A stretch of DNA of 15,732 nucleotides from JAAFIP01 sp043769005 (GCA_043769005.1 JAYVJV010000034.1:1-15732), one strand, 5' to 3'. Shown: positions 8,382 to 15,103, counted from the stretch's first letter. The notes: generated by a model not told the origin, from the letters alone. Numbers and translations: made by a program.

Positions 8382-9524
8382 CTAACGCGGTAGAGGGTCG
8401 ATGTCCGCGCTCTTTAAAACACCCCGGCGCATCTGGTCTAGTTCTATCGACTCAAAGAGCGCCTTGAAATTACCCTCGCCAAAGCCTTCGTTGCCTTTGC
8501 GCTGGATAAACTCAAAGAAAATCGGCCCCAACTGGTTCTCGCTAAAAATCTGTAGCAAAAGCGCGCCCTGGCTACCGTCCATCAAAATATTGCGGCTTTG
8601 CAGCGCGGCCAGGTTTTCGCCATGGCCGGGAATGCGTTTGTCCAGCAGCTCGAAATAGGTCTCGCCTGTGTTCAGCAGCTTGATGCCACTCATTTGCAGT
8701 GCGTCCACACTGGCCAGCAGATCGGTAGAGCCCAAGGCAATGTGCTGGATGCCCTCGCCATGGTATTTGTCCAGATACTCCTGAATTTGCCCGGCCTTTT
8801 CGTTGCCCTCTTCGTTGATCGGGATGCGAATATGTCCGCACGGGCTGGTCATAGCCTTGCTTTTTACGCCTGTCGCCTGGCCTTCAAAGTCAAAGTAGCG
8901 TACCTCTTTAAAGTTAAACAACCGCTCGTAAAACTGCGCCCACTCTTGCATGCGGCCCCGGTGCACGTTGTGCGTCAGGTGGTCGATGTAGGTCAGGCCG
9001 TGGCCCACGGGGTTCAGGTCTTGCGCGGTGATGCCAGGCAGCGGCGCAAAGTCCACATCGTAAAAGCTGATGTCGCCCAGCGCGGGGCTGGTGCGCTGAC
9101 CTTGGCTGTCCTGCACAGCGTTTTTGCCGCGCCATTTGTCTACCAAATAGATCAACGAATCGCCAATACCTTTAATAGCCGGGATGTTCAGCTCTCCAGG
9201 CCCCGCTTGGTCGGCATAGCCCCAGGCACCCAAGGCCTTGGCTCGTTCATACGCTGCCTTGGCATCTTGCACCCTGAACGCAATGGCGCAGATGGATGGC
9301 CCGTGCTGGCGTGCAAAGCGCTGCGCAAAGCTGTCCGGTTCGGCGTTCACAATAAAGTTAATACCGCCCTGGCGGTACAGCATCACGTTTTTGTGCCGGT
9401 GCCGGGCTATCGGCTTGAAGCCCATGCGCTCAAACAGCGCGCCCATGGCCAGCGGGTCGGGTGCGGCGTATTCGATAAATTCAAACCCGGCGGTACCCAT
9501 CGGGTTGTCCCAAACGGTTTGCAT
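8382..9524 (-). CDS. hpd: 4-hydroxyphenylpyruvate dioxygenase
   Basis: This Fe(II) enzyme converts 4-hydroxyphenylpyruvate and O2 to homogentisate and CO2, the second step of tyrosine catabolism. The 380-residue product shows the two vicinal-oxygen-chelate halves. The iron ligands are His182 (YIDHLTHNV), His261 (GIQHIALGSTD, 79 residues later as in Pseudomonas HPPD) and Glu338 (PIFFEFIQRKG). The C-terminal GFGEGNFKALFESIE signature is present. I chose the ATG at 9524 (MQTVWDNPMG) because AAGGA sits about 8 nt upstream; the longer open frame to 9575 would run past the promoter. It is convergent with the hybrid kinase gene, with only 34 nt between stops and no clear terminator. No homogentisate dioxygenase gene is visible in the window. 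Confidence 0.96.
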   Translation of the reverse strand: MQTVWDNPMGTAGFEFIEYAAPDPLAMGALFERMGFKPIARHRHKNVMLYRQGGINFIVNAEPDSFAQRFARQHGPSICAIAFRVQDAKAAYERAKALGAWGYADQAGPGELNIPAIKGIGDSLIYLVDKWRGKNAVQDSQGQRTSPALGDISFYDVDFAPLPGITAQDLNPVGHGLTYIDHLTHNVHRGRMQEWAQFYERLFNFKEVRYFDFEGQATGVKSKAMTSPCGHIRIPINEEGNEKAGQIQEYLDKYHGEGIQHIALGSTDLLASVDALQMSGIKLLNTGETYFELLDKRIPGHGENLAALQSRNILMDGSQGALLLQIFSENQLGPIFFEFIQRKGNEGFGEGNFKALFESIELDQMRRGVLKSADIDPLPR

Positions 9525-9551
9525 AGGTATTTCCTTGAAAAGGCAACCTCC

Positions 9552-9580
9552 ACTGTACAAGCCTGGCACATCCAATGCAA
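9552..9580 (-). promoter_or_regulatory. Sigma70-type promoter of hpd
   Basis: On the minus strand, TTGCAT (-35, 9575-9580) and TACAGT (-10, 9552-9557) are separated by exactly 17 nt. A start site near 9545 would give a leader of about 20 nt carrying the AAGGA ribosome binding site. The promoter lies between the lipoprotein stop and hpd, so hpd can be expressed independently of the upstream gene. Confidence 0.7.
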
Positions 9581-9597
9581 GTACGGCGCTGGCGTGC

Positions 9598-10446
9598 CTA
9601 TTTCTTCAATGCAACGGGTTCGGGCAGTGCCTTTGCGGCCAAGCTGCGCGCCTGCACCACCAGATTGTTGTGGGCATCTAAAAACGCAGCAGAAATCACC
9701 TTGGCCTCGTTGGTGTTGCTCCAGCCTAGTCCACCAGCGCCGCCACCCTTGCCTGCGACAAGACCGCCCAGCCCCAGATCGGTGGTGCGGGCAGAGCCGG
9801 TGGCCGACGATAGCTGCTCTGTGGTTTCGTTATCGGTCATCAGCAGAACCACCTGGGCTTCTTTGAATTTAACCTGCGAGGCAAAGCCGGCAATTTTATC
9901 CAGACCAACCATCGCCAAAATACCACCGATGTTACGCCCCGCGTCCTGTTCGGAGAAGGTCAGGCTAGGCACGACACTGTACTGCGCCATGATGCCGCGC
10001 CCCTTCTTTACATTGCCTGGGGCCTCTGAACGCAGAATGCCTTTGTCTTTCAGTTCCTGCTCGCGCACGGTGGAGTCCAACCCGGAATTGCGATCAACAA
10101 TGCGAAAGCAACCGCTTTGCTGCATCAGCACGCGCACCAGGGGAAGCGGCGACTCGGGCAGGCCGTTGCGACCAATGCCTATGTAGCCGCCTTTGTTCTC
10201 CACCAATGACACCACGGCCACCGGGGCATCGCAGGTCATCAGCTCTTTGGCGGCGTTTTTAGCGCCAGCAGGTCCGGCCGAACCTGTAACCACCGAGCCG
10301 CCCTTGCCCAACTCAGTGTTCACTTCTTGCTTGCCGCACGCGCTCAGTCCAATGATGGACACAACAGAAAAGATAGTCAGTAAGGTCTGCGCGGGGGGAT
10401 GTAAAGTGAACATAGTAGACAATTTTTCAAAATATACAGAAAGCAT
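9598..10446 (-). CDS. Putative lipoprotein, possibly CsgG/HfaB-like
   Basis: The product (282 residues from this ATG) begins with a hydrophobic signal segment ending in a lipobox, GLSAC with Cys37, so it is predicted to be exported and lipidated. The mature part contains VAVVSLVENKGGYIGIGR, then PLPLVRVLMQQSGCFRIVDR followed by a glutamate-rich REQELKD segment. That layout recalls the N-terminal half of CsgG/HfaB-type envelope lipoproteins, but this is a resemblance from memory, not a proven assignment. A Gly-rich run (LGLGGLVAGKGGGAGG) lies near residues 224-240. ATG 10413 (MFTLHPP) is an alternative start that gives a more usual lipoprotein signal length, though with few positive charges; neither start has a strong ribosome binding site. 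The hpd gene follows 73 nt downstream with its own promoter. Confidence 0.8.
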   Translation of the reverse strand: MLSVYFEKLSTMFTLHPPAQTLLTIFSVVSIIGLSACGKQEVNTELGKGGSVVTGSAGPAGAKNAAKELMTCDAPVAVVSLVENKGGYIGIGRNGLPESPLPLVRVLMQQSGCFRIVDRNSGLDSTVREQELKDKGILRSEAPGNVKKGRGIMAQYSVVPSLTFSEQDAGRNIGGILAMVGLDKIAGFASQVKFKEAQVVLLMTDNETTEQLSSATGSARTTDLGLGGLVAGKGGGAGGLGWSNTNEAKVISAAFLDAHNNLVVQARSLAAKALPEPVALKK

Positions 10447-10505
10447 TAGACCATACAGCGCACAACGTAACGTCTTGTGTTTTTATTGCGATTTATAACT
10501 TGTAT

Positions 10506-10560
10506 GCTATGTAATTAATAGCTGCTTACGCAATATTTTATTGGTCTGTAGCACTGAAAC
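10506..10560 (+). repeat. Dispersed repeat copy A, intergenic
   Basis: The first 26 bases (10506-10531, with core TTAATAGCTGCTTACGC) share about 20 positions with the copy at the end of lnt, including 16 of the last 17. The remainder (TTTTAT, then GTAGCA followed by an A-rich end) aligns to TTTTATAAGGGCTAGAGCA of that copy with one or two gaps. It lies between the lipoprotein gene and the acetyltransferase gene, upstream of both. Confidence 0.7.
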
Positions 10561-10610
10561 TCTTAAATGTGGGGGCATCATGGGTTAAGCAGGCATCTCT
10601 AAAAAAACAC

Positions 10611-10638
10611 TTGCAATATACGGGTTTACCCGTATATT
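10611..10638 (+). promoter_or_regulatory. Promoter of the acetyltransferase gene, probably giving a leaderless mRNA
   Basis: TTGCAA (-35, 10611-10616) and TATATT (-10, 10633-10638) are 16 nt apart. Transcription would be expected to start about 7 nt after the -10 box, at or next to the A of the ATG at 10645. There is no Shine-Dalgarno in the short stretch before the ATG, which fits a leaderless message. Confidence 0.65.
10615..10638. promoter_or_regulatory. 24-bp perfect palindrome, probable operator
   Basis: Arms AATATACGGGT (10615-10625) and ACCCGTATATT (10628-10638) are perfect inverted repeats separated by TT. The palindrome fills the spacer and the -10 box of the promoter, so a dimeric regulator bound here would block RNA polymerase. 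It could not be a transcript hairpin for this gene, because the transcript is predicted to begin after it. The cognate regulator is not evident in the window. Confidence 0.7.
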
Positions 10639-10644
10639 AAAGCC

Positions 10645-11334
10645 ATGACTGATTCAAAAGCACGCTTGTATGCCGATCGGGAATTTTTTGATGCGCCGGG
10701 GGCTTCTTTGCAGGCCGTAGCATCAGATGGGTGGAGTGCGCCGCAAGAGCGAGCGCTTCCTCACATTGTGCCCATGCGGGCGCTGAGCCCGCGCCACCGA
10801 AAGCGCATTGTCCAGCATTTGCTGGCACTGAGCCCACAAGACCGCTACTTGCGCTTCGGCTACGCGGCGCAAGACGTACATATCCAGAAGTATGTAGACA
10901 GCCTGGACTTTGCGCGCGACGAGATTTACGGCATTTTCAACCGTGCTTTAAAGTTAATTGCTGTAGCCCATCTGGCTTTGTGTGCCGACCCCATGCATGT
11001 GAGCAGCGCCGAGTTTGGTGTCTCGGTGAACCAGGATGTGCGGGGCAAAGGCTACGGCGCGCTGTTGTTTGACCGCGCCATGACGCACGCCCGTAACCAA
11101 GGCATCAGCATGATGTTTATTCAGGCTTTAAGCGAAAACGCCGCCATGCTCAAGATAGCCACCAACGCAGGTGCAGAGGTAGTCAGGCACGGCAGTGAGA
11201 GCGAGGCCCATCTGGCGCTCCCCCCCGCCACCCTGGACAGCCGCTTTACCGAAGTGGTGGAGGACAAAGTAGCCGAGTGGGACTTTCAGTTGAAAAGGCA
11301 GGCCAGGCGGTTTTCGCGCTGGCTGGGGCATTAG
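10645..11334 (+). CDS. GNAT family N-acetyltransferase
   Basis: A 229-residue soluble protein. The acetyl-CoA pyrophosphate-binding motif of GNAT enzymes is visible as FGVSVNQDVRGKGYGALL (RGKGYG at 133-138), followed by a helix with many small residues and the ALSENAAMLKIATNAGAEVV segment typical of motif B. The N-terminal half (LSPQDRYLRFGYA, then YVDSLDFARDEIYGIF) is shared, from memory, with uncharacterised acetyltransferases of Proteobacteria. The substrate cannot be inferred. The gene stands alone between a lipoprotein gene on the other strand and corC, and its promoter contains a perfect palindrome, so expression is probably switched by a dedicated regulator. Confidence 0.85.
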   Translation: MTDSKARLYADREFFDAPGASLQAVASDGWSAPQERALPHIVPMRALSPRHRKRIVQHLLALSPQDRYLRFGYAAQDVHIQKYVDSLDFARDEIYGIFNRALKLIAVAHLALCADPMHVSSAEFGVSVNQDVRGKGYGALLFDRAMTHARNQGISMMFIQALSENAAMLKIATNAGAEVVRHGSESEAHLALPPATLDSRFTEVVEDKVAEWDFQLKRQARRFSRWLGH

Positions 11335-11397
11335 CACAGCGTTCGCCCGCCTGCACCCCGCACTGGAGAGGGGTGGGTAATTGCGCATCTGCGCACT

Positions 11398-11417
11398 GCA
11401 ATAGCTGTGGCTATTGC
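11398..11417. repeat. Small inverted repeat upstream of corC
   Basis: GCAATAGC (11398-11405) and GCTATTGC (11410-11417) form a perfect 8-bp stem with a TGTG loop. There is no T-tract after it, so it is a poor intrinsic terminator. It lies between the acetyltransferase stop and the corC start and might be a remnant of the AATAGC-type dispersed repeat. The rest of this 131-nt gap shows no clear promoter. Confidence 0.4.
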
Positions 11418-11465
11418 GCCAGAATCGGCTATCCTAGAGGGCTGTACAACAACCGCCCCCCGCCA

Positions 11466-12383
11466 GTGTCCGACCCCCACCCCAGTGCGCACGCACCGCT
11501 TGCCCCCAAATTTGCCGGAAACGGCCAAACCTCGCCCCGGCCACCTGTCAAGCACGCCGACAAGCGTGGATTTTTGCAAAAACTCGCCGAGCTGCTGCAC
11601 CCCGGCCCCGACAGCAAAGACGAGCTGATCGAAACCCTGGCCGAGGCGCAGGATAACCACATCATCAACGCCGAAAGCCGCGCCATGCTGGAGGGCGTGA
11701 TCCGCATGGCCGACATGACGGCGGGCGACGTGATGGTGGCCGCGCCGCGTATGGACATTGTCAACATCGACGCCCCCCCCGACGAGCTGATGCACGCCAT
11801 CATCGACACCGCGCACTCGCGTTTCCCGGTGTACGAAAAAGACCGCGAGAACATCATTGGCATCTTGATGGCCAAAGACCTGCTCAAGCTGCAGCGCGCG
11901 CCAGAATTGAATTTGCGTGCCCTGTTGCGCCCGGCGGTGTTTGTGCCCGAGAGCAAGGGGCTCAATGACCTGCTGCGCGAGTTTCGCGGTAACCGCAACC
12001 ATCTGGCCATCGTGATTGACGAGTTTGGCCGTACGGCGGGTCTGATCACCATCGAAGACGTGCTGGAGCAAATTGTGGGCGAGATAGAAGACGAGTTTGA
12101 TGAAGCTGCCGATGCGGGCGACATCTACGCCCTGGCCGACAACACCTTCCGCGTCAGCGGCGACACGGCGGTAGAGCGCGTCAACGACTCCTTTGGCGTG
12201 TTGTTGACCGCCCACGACGGGGAAACCTTCGACACCATTGGCGGCCTGATCGCCCACGAAATGGGCCATGTGCCCAAACGCGGCGAGCACTGCGCACTGG
12301 CGGGCCTGAGCTTTACCGTGCTGCACACCAAGGCGGGTGCGGTCAAATGGTTTCGGGTATCGCCCGTGGGAGGCAAGGCTTGA
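11466..12383 (+). CDS. corC: CorC/HlyC family CBS-domain protein (YbeX-like)
   Basis: A soluble 305-residue protein of the YbeX/CorC type, with no membrane segment. It carries a CBS pair (about residues 88-208, including HSRFPVYEKDRENIIGILM and NHLAIVIDEFGRTAGLITIE) and a C-terminal CorC_HlyC transporter-associated domain (about 220-300, with DSFGVLL and FDTIGGLIAHEMGHVPKRGE). Members are linked to Mg2+/Co2+ efflux and, as YbeX, to ribosome and RNA homeostasis; the precise role is debated. I chose GTG 11466 (read as MSDPHPSAHAP) because homologues, from memory, begin with a similar Pro-rich N-terminus. The frame stays open upstream to 11277, overlapping the acetyltransferase gene, but the extra sequence looks non-coding. 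The ribosome binding site is weak. It overlaps lnt, as in the conserved ybeX-lnt cluster. Confidence 0.9.
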   Translation: MSDPHPSAHAPLAPKFAGNGQTSPRPPVKHADKRGFLQKLAELLHPGPDSKDELIETLAEAQDNHIINAESRAMLEGVIRMADMTAGDVMVAAPRMDIVNIDAPPDELMHAIIDTAHSRFPVYEKDRENIIGILMAKDLLKLQRAPELNLRALLRPAVFVPESKGLNDLLREFRGNRNHLAIVIDEFGRTAGLITIEDVLEQIVGEIEDEFDEAADAGDIYALADNTFRVSGDTAVERVNDSFGVLLTAHDGETFDTIGGLIAHEMGHVPKRGEHCALAGLSFTVLHTKAGAVKWFRVSPVGGKA

Positions 12384-14023
12384 GCCTGCTGTTGCGGGCT
12401 GGCTTTGCCCTGCTTGCGGGCTACCTGCATGCCTGCGCCATCGCCGCTCCGTGGGACGGCCAGCCAGTGTGGTGGCTACAAATCATCGCATTGGGTGCTT
12501 TGGTGGCCTTGGTGCAGCGGGCACCCAGCGTCAAACTTGCCGCCCTGCTGGGCTGGCTGTTTGCCGCCAGCTGGCTGGCAGGCAGCGTATGGTGGCTGTT
12601 TACCTCCATGCACACCTTCGGCGGCCTGGCTGCGCCACTGGCCGTAGCCGCCGTGCTGGCGCTATCCGGTTTCATGGCCATTTTTTATGCAGTAGCGTGT
12701 GCAGTTTATAAGCGTTTTAGCCATCTAGGCCCACAAAATACAGCGCAGGCAGCTATTGTTTTCGCAGCATGTTGGCTGCTGGCCGAGCTGGTGCGTGACA
12801 CCTGGTTAACGGGTTTCCCGTGGGCGGCAGGGGGTTATGCGCAGGTGGACGGGCCGCTGGCTTATAGCGCGACCCACATAGGCGTGTATGGCGTGGGCTT
12901 TGTGGCCAGCCTGCTGGCCTGGCTGTGCGCCTGGGTGATGCAGCAGCGGCGCATCAAGCTGGCGGCGGGCACGGCGGCGCTGCTGTTGATTGTGTACGGT
13001 GCTAGCGCCCACTGGTGGCAAAGCGACGTGTTCACCAGCCCTGGCCAGCGCACCAGCGTAGCTCTGCTGCAAGGCAATATTCCCCAGGGTGAAAAGTTTG
13101 AGCCGTCCAAGGGCATTCCTGTTGCACTCGACTGGTACGCCCAGCAGTTGCTGGCCAGCACCGCCACGCTCACCATCGCACCCGAGACCGCCATTCCCCT
13201 GCTGCCGCGCCAGTTGCCCGATGGTTATCTTACGCCCCTACAAAACAAGTTTGCTCCGCCTGCGCGCTCTTCGTCAACAGCGCCCGTTCAGGCTGGGTCG
13301 GCTCCACCCGTTGGAGCTGAGTCAACCCCATCCGTTCGCCCTGAGCCTGCCCAAGTGCAGGCCGCCCTCATGGGCATGCCCATGGGCGACTTCGACATTG
13401 GCTACACCAACTCCGCCGTGGGCCTCAAGCCCGGCCAGGCCGCGCCCTACCGCTACGACAAGCACCACCTGGTGCCCTTTGGCGAGGTGATCCCGCCTTG
13501 GTTTAAATGGTTTACACAGATGATGAAAATCCCTCTGGGTGACTTCAACCGGGGCGATGTCGGTCAACCCAGCTTCATCCACGCAGGCCAGCGCTTTGCG
13601 CCTAACATTTGCTACGAAGACCTGTTTGGCGACGAGCTGGCCGCCCGGTTTTTGGACGAGGCCAGCGCCCCCACCGTACTGGTGAATTTGAGCAATATCG
13701 GCTGGTTTGGCAACAGCATCGCCATCGACCAGCACCTGCATATCAGCCGCATGCGCGCCATCGAGCTGGGCCGCCCCATGGTGCGCGCTACCAACACCGG
13801 ACCTACCGTCATCATCAACCACCGGGGTCAGGTGACCCACAGCCTGGCGCGTCACACACGCGGCGTGCTGTTGGGCGAGGTAGAAGGCCGCACAGGCACC
13901 ACGCCCTATGCCTGGTGGGCTGCACGCTATAGCCTGGGGCCGCTCTGGGGGCTGGCAATTGCTACTATTTTAATAGCTGGTTACGCTAGTTTTATAAGGG
14001 CTAGAGCAAAAAATAGCCGTTAA
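12380..14023 (+). CDS. lnt: Apolipoprotein N-acyltransferase
   Basis: Lnt adds the third acyl chain to the N-terminal Cys of lipoproteins in the inner membrane. The protein (547 residues) has several N-terminal membrane helices, a nitrilase-like periplasmic domain and a C-terminal helix. The catalytic triad is visible: Glu269 (IAPETAIP), Lys361 (YDKHHLVPFGE) and Cys411 (PNICYEDLFGDE). I favour the TTG at 12380, which overlaps the corC stop (TTGA) and has GGGAGG 6 nt upstream; ATG 12347 is an alternative that adds 11 residues and overlaps corC by 37 nt. The protein is about 35 residues longer than E. coli Lnt. A Pro/Ser/Ala-rich stretch (about 294-325), encoded by a 24-bp tandem repeat, sits between the catalytic Glu and Lys. 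A dispersed repeat lies inside the gene (12715-12768) and another forms its last codons and stop. Confidence 0.95.
   Translation: MSLLLRAGFALLAGYLHACAIAAPWDGQPVWWLQIIALGALVALVQRAPSVKLAALLGWLFAASWLAGSVWWLFTSMHTFGGLAAPLAVAAVLALSGFMAIFYAVACAVYKRFSHLGPQNTAQAAIVFAACWLLAELVRDTWLTGFPWAAGGYAQVDGPLAYSATHIGVYGVGFVASLLAWLCAWVMQQRRIKLAAGTAALLLIVYGASAHWWQSDVFTSPGQRTSVALLQGNIPQGEKFEPSKGIPVALDWYAQQLLASTATLTIAPETAIPLLPRQLPDGYLTPLQNKFAPPARSSSTAPVQAGSAPPVGAESTPSVRPEPAQVQAALMGMPMGDFDIGYTNSAVGLKPGQAAPYRYDKHHLVPFGEVIPPWFKWFTQMMKIPLGDFNRGDVGQPSFIHAGQRFAPNICYEDLFGDELAARFLDEASAPTVLVNLSNIGWFGNSIAIDQHLHISRMRAIELGRPMVRATNTGPTVIINHRGQVTHSLARHTRGVLLGEVEGRTGTTPYAWWAARYSLGPLWGLAIATILIAGYASFIRARAKNSR
12715..12768 (-). repeat. 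Dispersed repeat copy D, inverted, inside lnt
   Basis: Read on the minus strand it starts GCTGCGAAAACAATAGCTGC at 12768, continues CTGCGC, TATTTTGTGGGC and CTAGATGGCTAAAA. It aligns with the copy at 13961-14028 (AATAGCTGGTTACGCTAG, TTTTATAAGGG, CTAGAGCAAAA) with three small gaps, and matches the intergenic copy at about 19 of 26 leading bases. It is translated in frame in the opposite direction as about 18 residues of Lnt in a loop and helix edge of the membrane domain. Confidence 0.65.
13284..13355 (+). repeat. 24-bp in-frame tandem repeat in lnt, three units
   Basis: Three units begin with CCGTTC (13284), CCGTTG (13308) and CCGTTC (13332), exactly 24 bp apart. Units 2 and 3 share GAGCTGAGTC/GCCCTGAGCC at the same offset. 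The preceding 24 bases match unit 2 at about half of their positions and may be a decayed fourth unit. Translation gives 8-residue repeats, PVQAGSAP, PVGAESTP and SVRPEPAQ, between the catalytic Glu and Lys of Lnt. Unit 3 (CCGTTCGCCCTGAGCCTG) resembles a dispersed repeat of proteobacterial genomes that I recall as CCGTTCGCCCTGAGCCTGTC; this link is from memory. Confidence 0.7.
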
Positions 14024-14028
14024 AATAG
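13961..14028 (+). repeat. Dispersed repeat copy B with terminal inverted repeats, spanning the 3' end of lnt
   Basis: This is the best-preserved copy: AATAGCTGGTTACGC, then TTTTATAAGGGCTAGAGCAAAA. It is bounded by CTATTTTAA (13965-13973) and TTAAAATAG (14020-14028), a perfect 9-bp inverted repeat. It encodes the last residues of Lnt from about ATILIAGYASF onward and supplies the TAA stop. The element thus ends five bases past the lnt stop codon. Confidence 0.7.
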
Positions 14029-14042
14029 CAGTGCGTTTCGGC

Positions 14043-14072
14043 TTGACCGTAATCGTACCTGGCGCTTAAAAT
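14043..14072 (+). promoter_or_regulatory. Sigma70-type promoter of the esterase gene
   Basis: TTGACC (-35, 14043-14048) and TAAAAT (-10, 14067-14072) are 18 nt apart. The expected start near 14079 gives a leader of about 26 nt with the GAAGGA ribosome binding site. It lies immediately after the dispersed repeat at the end of lnt. Confidence 0.6.
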
Positions 14073-14104
14073 TCTGCGCACTTAATCAATTGAAGGACAC
14101 CCTC

Positions 14105-14962
14105 ATGAAACGACTTGTGCATGTATTGTTTGCCCTGCCGCTCCTGCTGCTCAGCCTGGCTGCTGACGCGGGTGAGGTGTTTACTGAAAGCTTTGCATCG
14201 CAAGCCATTGGGCGCACTTACAAGTACACGGTGTATTTGCCTGACAGCTACAAAAAAGACGATAAGCGTTACCCGGTGCTCTACCTTTTGCACGGCGCAG
14301 GGGGTGACGAGAACGAGTGGCTGTTCAAGGGTGGCCTGCGCGAGACGATGGACGCACTGATTGCGCAAAAATTAATCAAACCCATGGTGGTCGTTATGCC
14401 GGGGCACACGGCGGCTTGGTGGGTGGATGGGGCCAAAGAAAAGGGCGAGACGGCTTTGCTCAAAGAGGTACTGCCCCACGCAGAGGGCAAGTACCGCATT
14501 GACGCGGTACGTGGCAACCGCCTGATTGCAGGCCTGTCTGCCGGAGGCTACGGTTCGCTCAACGCGGTAATGAAGTACCCGCAGATGTTTGCCGCTGCGG
14601 CCATTCTCAGCCCCGCCATTTACGACCCGGTGCCCCCTAGCCACTCGTCTGGCGTGCGCCAGCCACCGTTCCAAAAAGACGGCAAGTTTGACCCTGAGCT
14701 GTGGAAGTCGCTGAACTACGTCTCGCACATCGAGGCCTACAAAAAGAGTGGCACGATTGTGCCGCTGTACATCAACTCGGGCGACCACGACACCTTTGGC
14801 ATTGCGCTGCAGGCGGCCATGCTGTACGAAAAACTGCGCCTGCACCAGGGCGATGCTGTCGAGCTGCGCATCATCAACGGCGACCACGAGTGGATGCTGT
14901 GGCGCGATACCCTGGGCGATGCCTTGAAGTTTATGAGCGAGCGCATCAGCGGTGCCAAATAA
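14105..14962 (+). CDS. Secreted esterase, alpha/beta hydrolase (esterase D/COG0627-like)
   Basis: The 285-residue product has a Sec signal peptide (KR followed by a Leu-rich core, probable cleavage after ADA at residue 22), so it is predicted to be periplasmic or secreted. The mature part shows YPVLYLLHGAGGDENEW with the oxyanion motif HGAG (63-66), the nucleophile elbow GLSAGGYGS with Ser145, a probable acid Asp in NSGDHDTFG (227 or 229) and His261 in INGDHEWMLW. This layout fits the tributyrin/S-formylglutathione/feruloyl esterase group; the substrate is unknown, and the signal peptide argues against a cytosolic FrmB-type role. I chose ATG 14105 because GAAGGA lies 7 nt upstream; the open frame from TTG 14090 overlaps that site. 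The gene sits between lnt and glyQ, with its own promoter. Confidence 0.9.
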   Translation: MKRLVHVLFALPLLLLSLAADAGEVFTESFASQAIGRTYKYTVYLPDSYKKDDKRYPVLYLLHGAGGDENEWLFKGGLRETMDALIAQKLIKPMVVVMPGHTAAWWVDGAKEKGETALLKEVLPHAEGKYRIDAVRGNRLIAGLSAGGYGSLNAVMKYPQMFAAAAILSPAIYDPVPPSHSSGVRQPPFQKDGKFDPELWKSLNYVSHIEAYKKSGTIVPLYINSGDHDTFGIALQAAMLYEKLRLHQGDAVELRIINGDHEWMLWRDTLGDALKFMSERISGAK

Positions 14963-15054
14963 GCGCACACGCCGCTAGCCTGGCGGCGCTGGTCGCGCCT
15001 GGCCCGCCACACCATTTGTCCGGCATGCAATGTTTGCCCCGGTGGCCGCCATAA

Positions 15055-15103
15055 AGCCCCGTAAAATCAATGGTTTACGAGAACCCAAGCCCTGCACGGG
15101 GCT
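15055..15103 (+). promoter_or_regulatory. Inverted repeat in the leader of glyQ
   Basis: AGCCCCGT (15055-15062) and ACGGGGCT (15096-15103) are perfect 8-base inverted repeats separated by 33 nt, ending 9 nt before the glyQ ATG. A nested AGCCC/GGGCT pairing competes for the right arm. A -10-like TAAAAT (15062-15067) lies in the left part without a good -35. Further upstream, CGCCGC/GCGGCG (14970-14988) forms a GC-rich hairpin without a T-tract just after the esterase stop. Confidence 0.35.

Noticed and set aside
8598..9866. 422-codon open frame on the plus strand, antisense to hpd and the lipoprotein gene
   Set aside because: It is opposite two genes with clear identities and promoters, has no recognisable domain, and reflects third-position GC bias leaving the antisense frame open.
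10945..10990. Possible fifth copy of the dispersed repeat in the acetyltransferase gene (TTAATTGCTGTAGC)
   Set aside because: Only about 15 of 26 leading bases match and the distal half does not align convincingly; it could be chance.
11331..12326. 331-codon open frame antisense to corC
   Set aside because: It mirrors the corC reading frame; its His/Val/Gly-rich composition is typical of antisense shadows in GC-rich genes.
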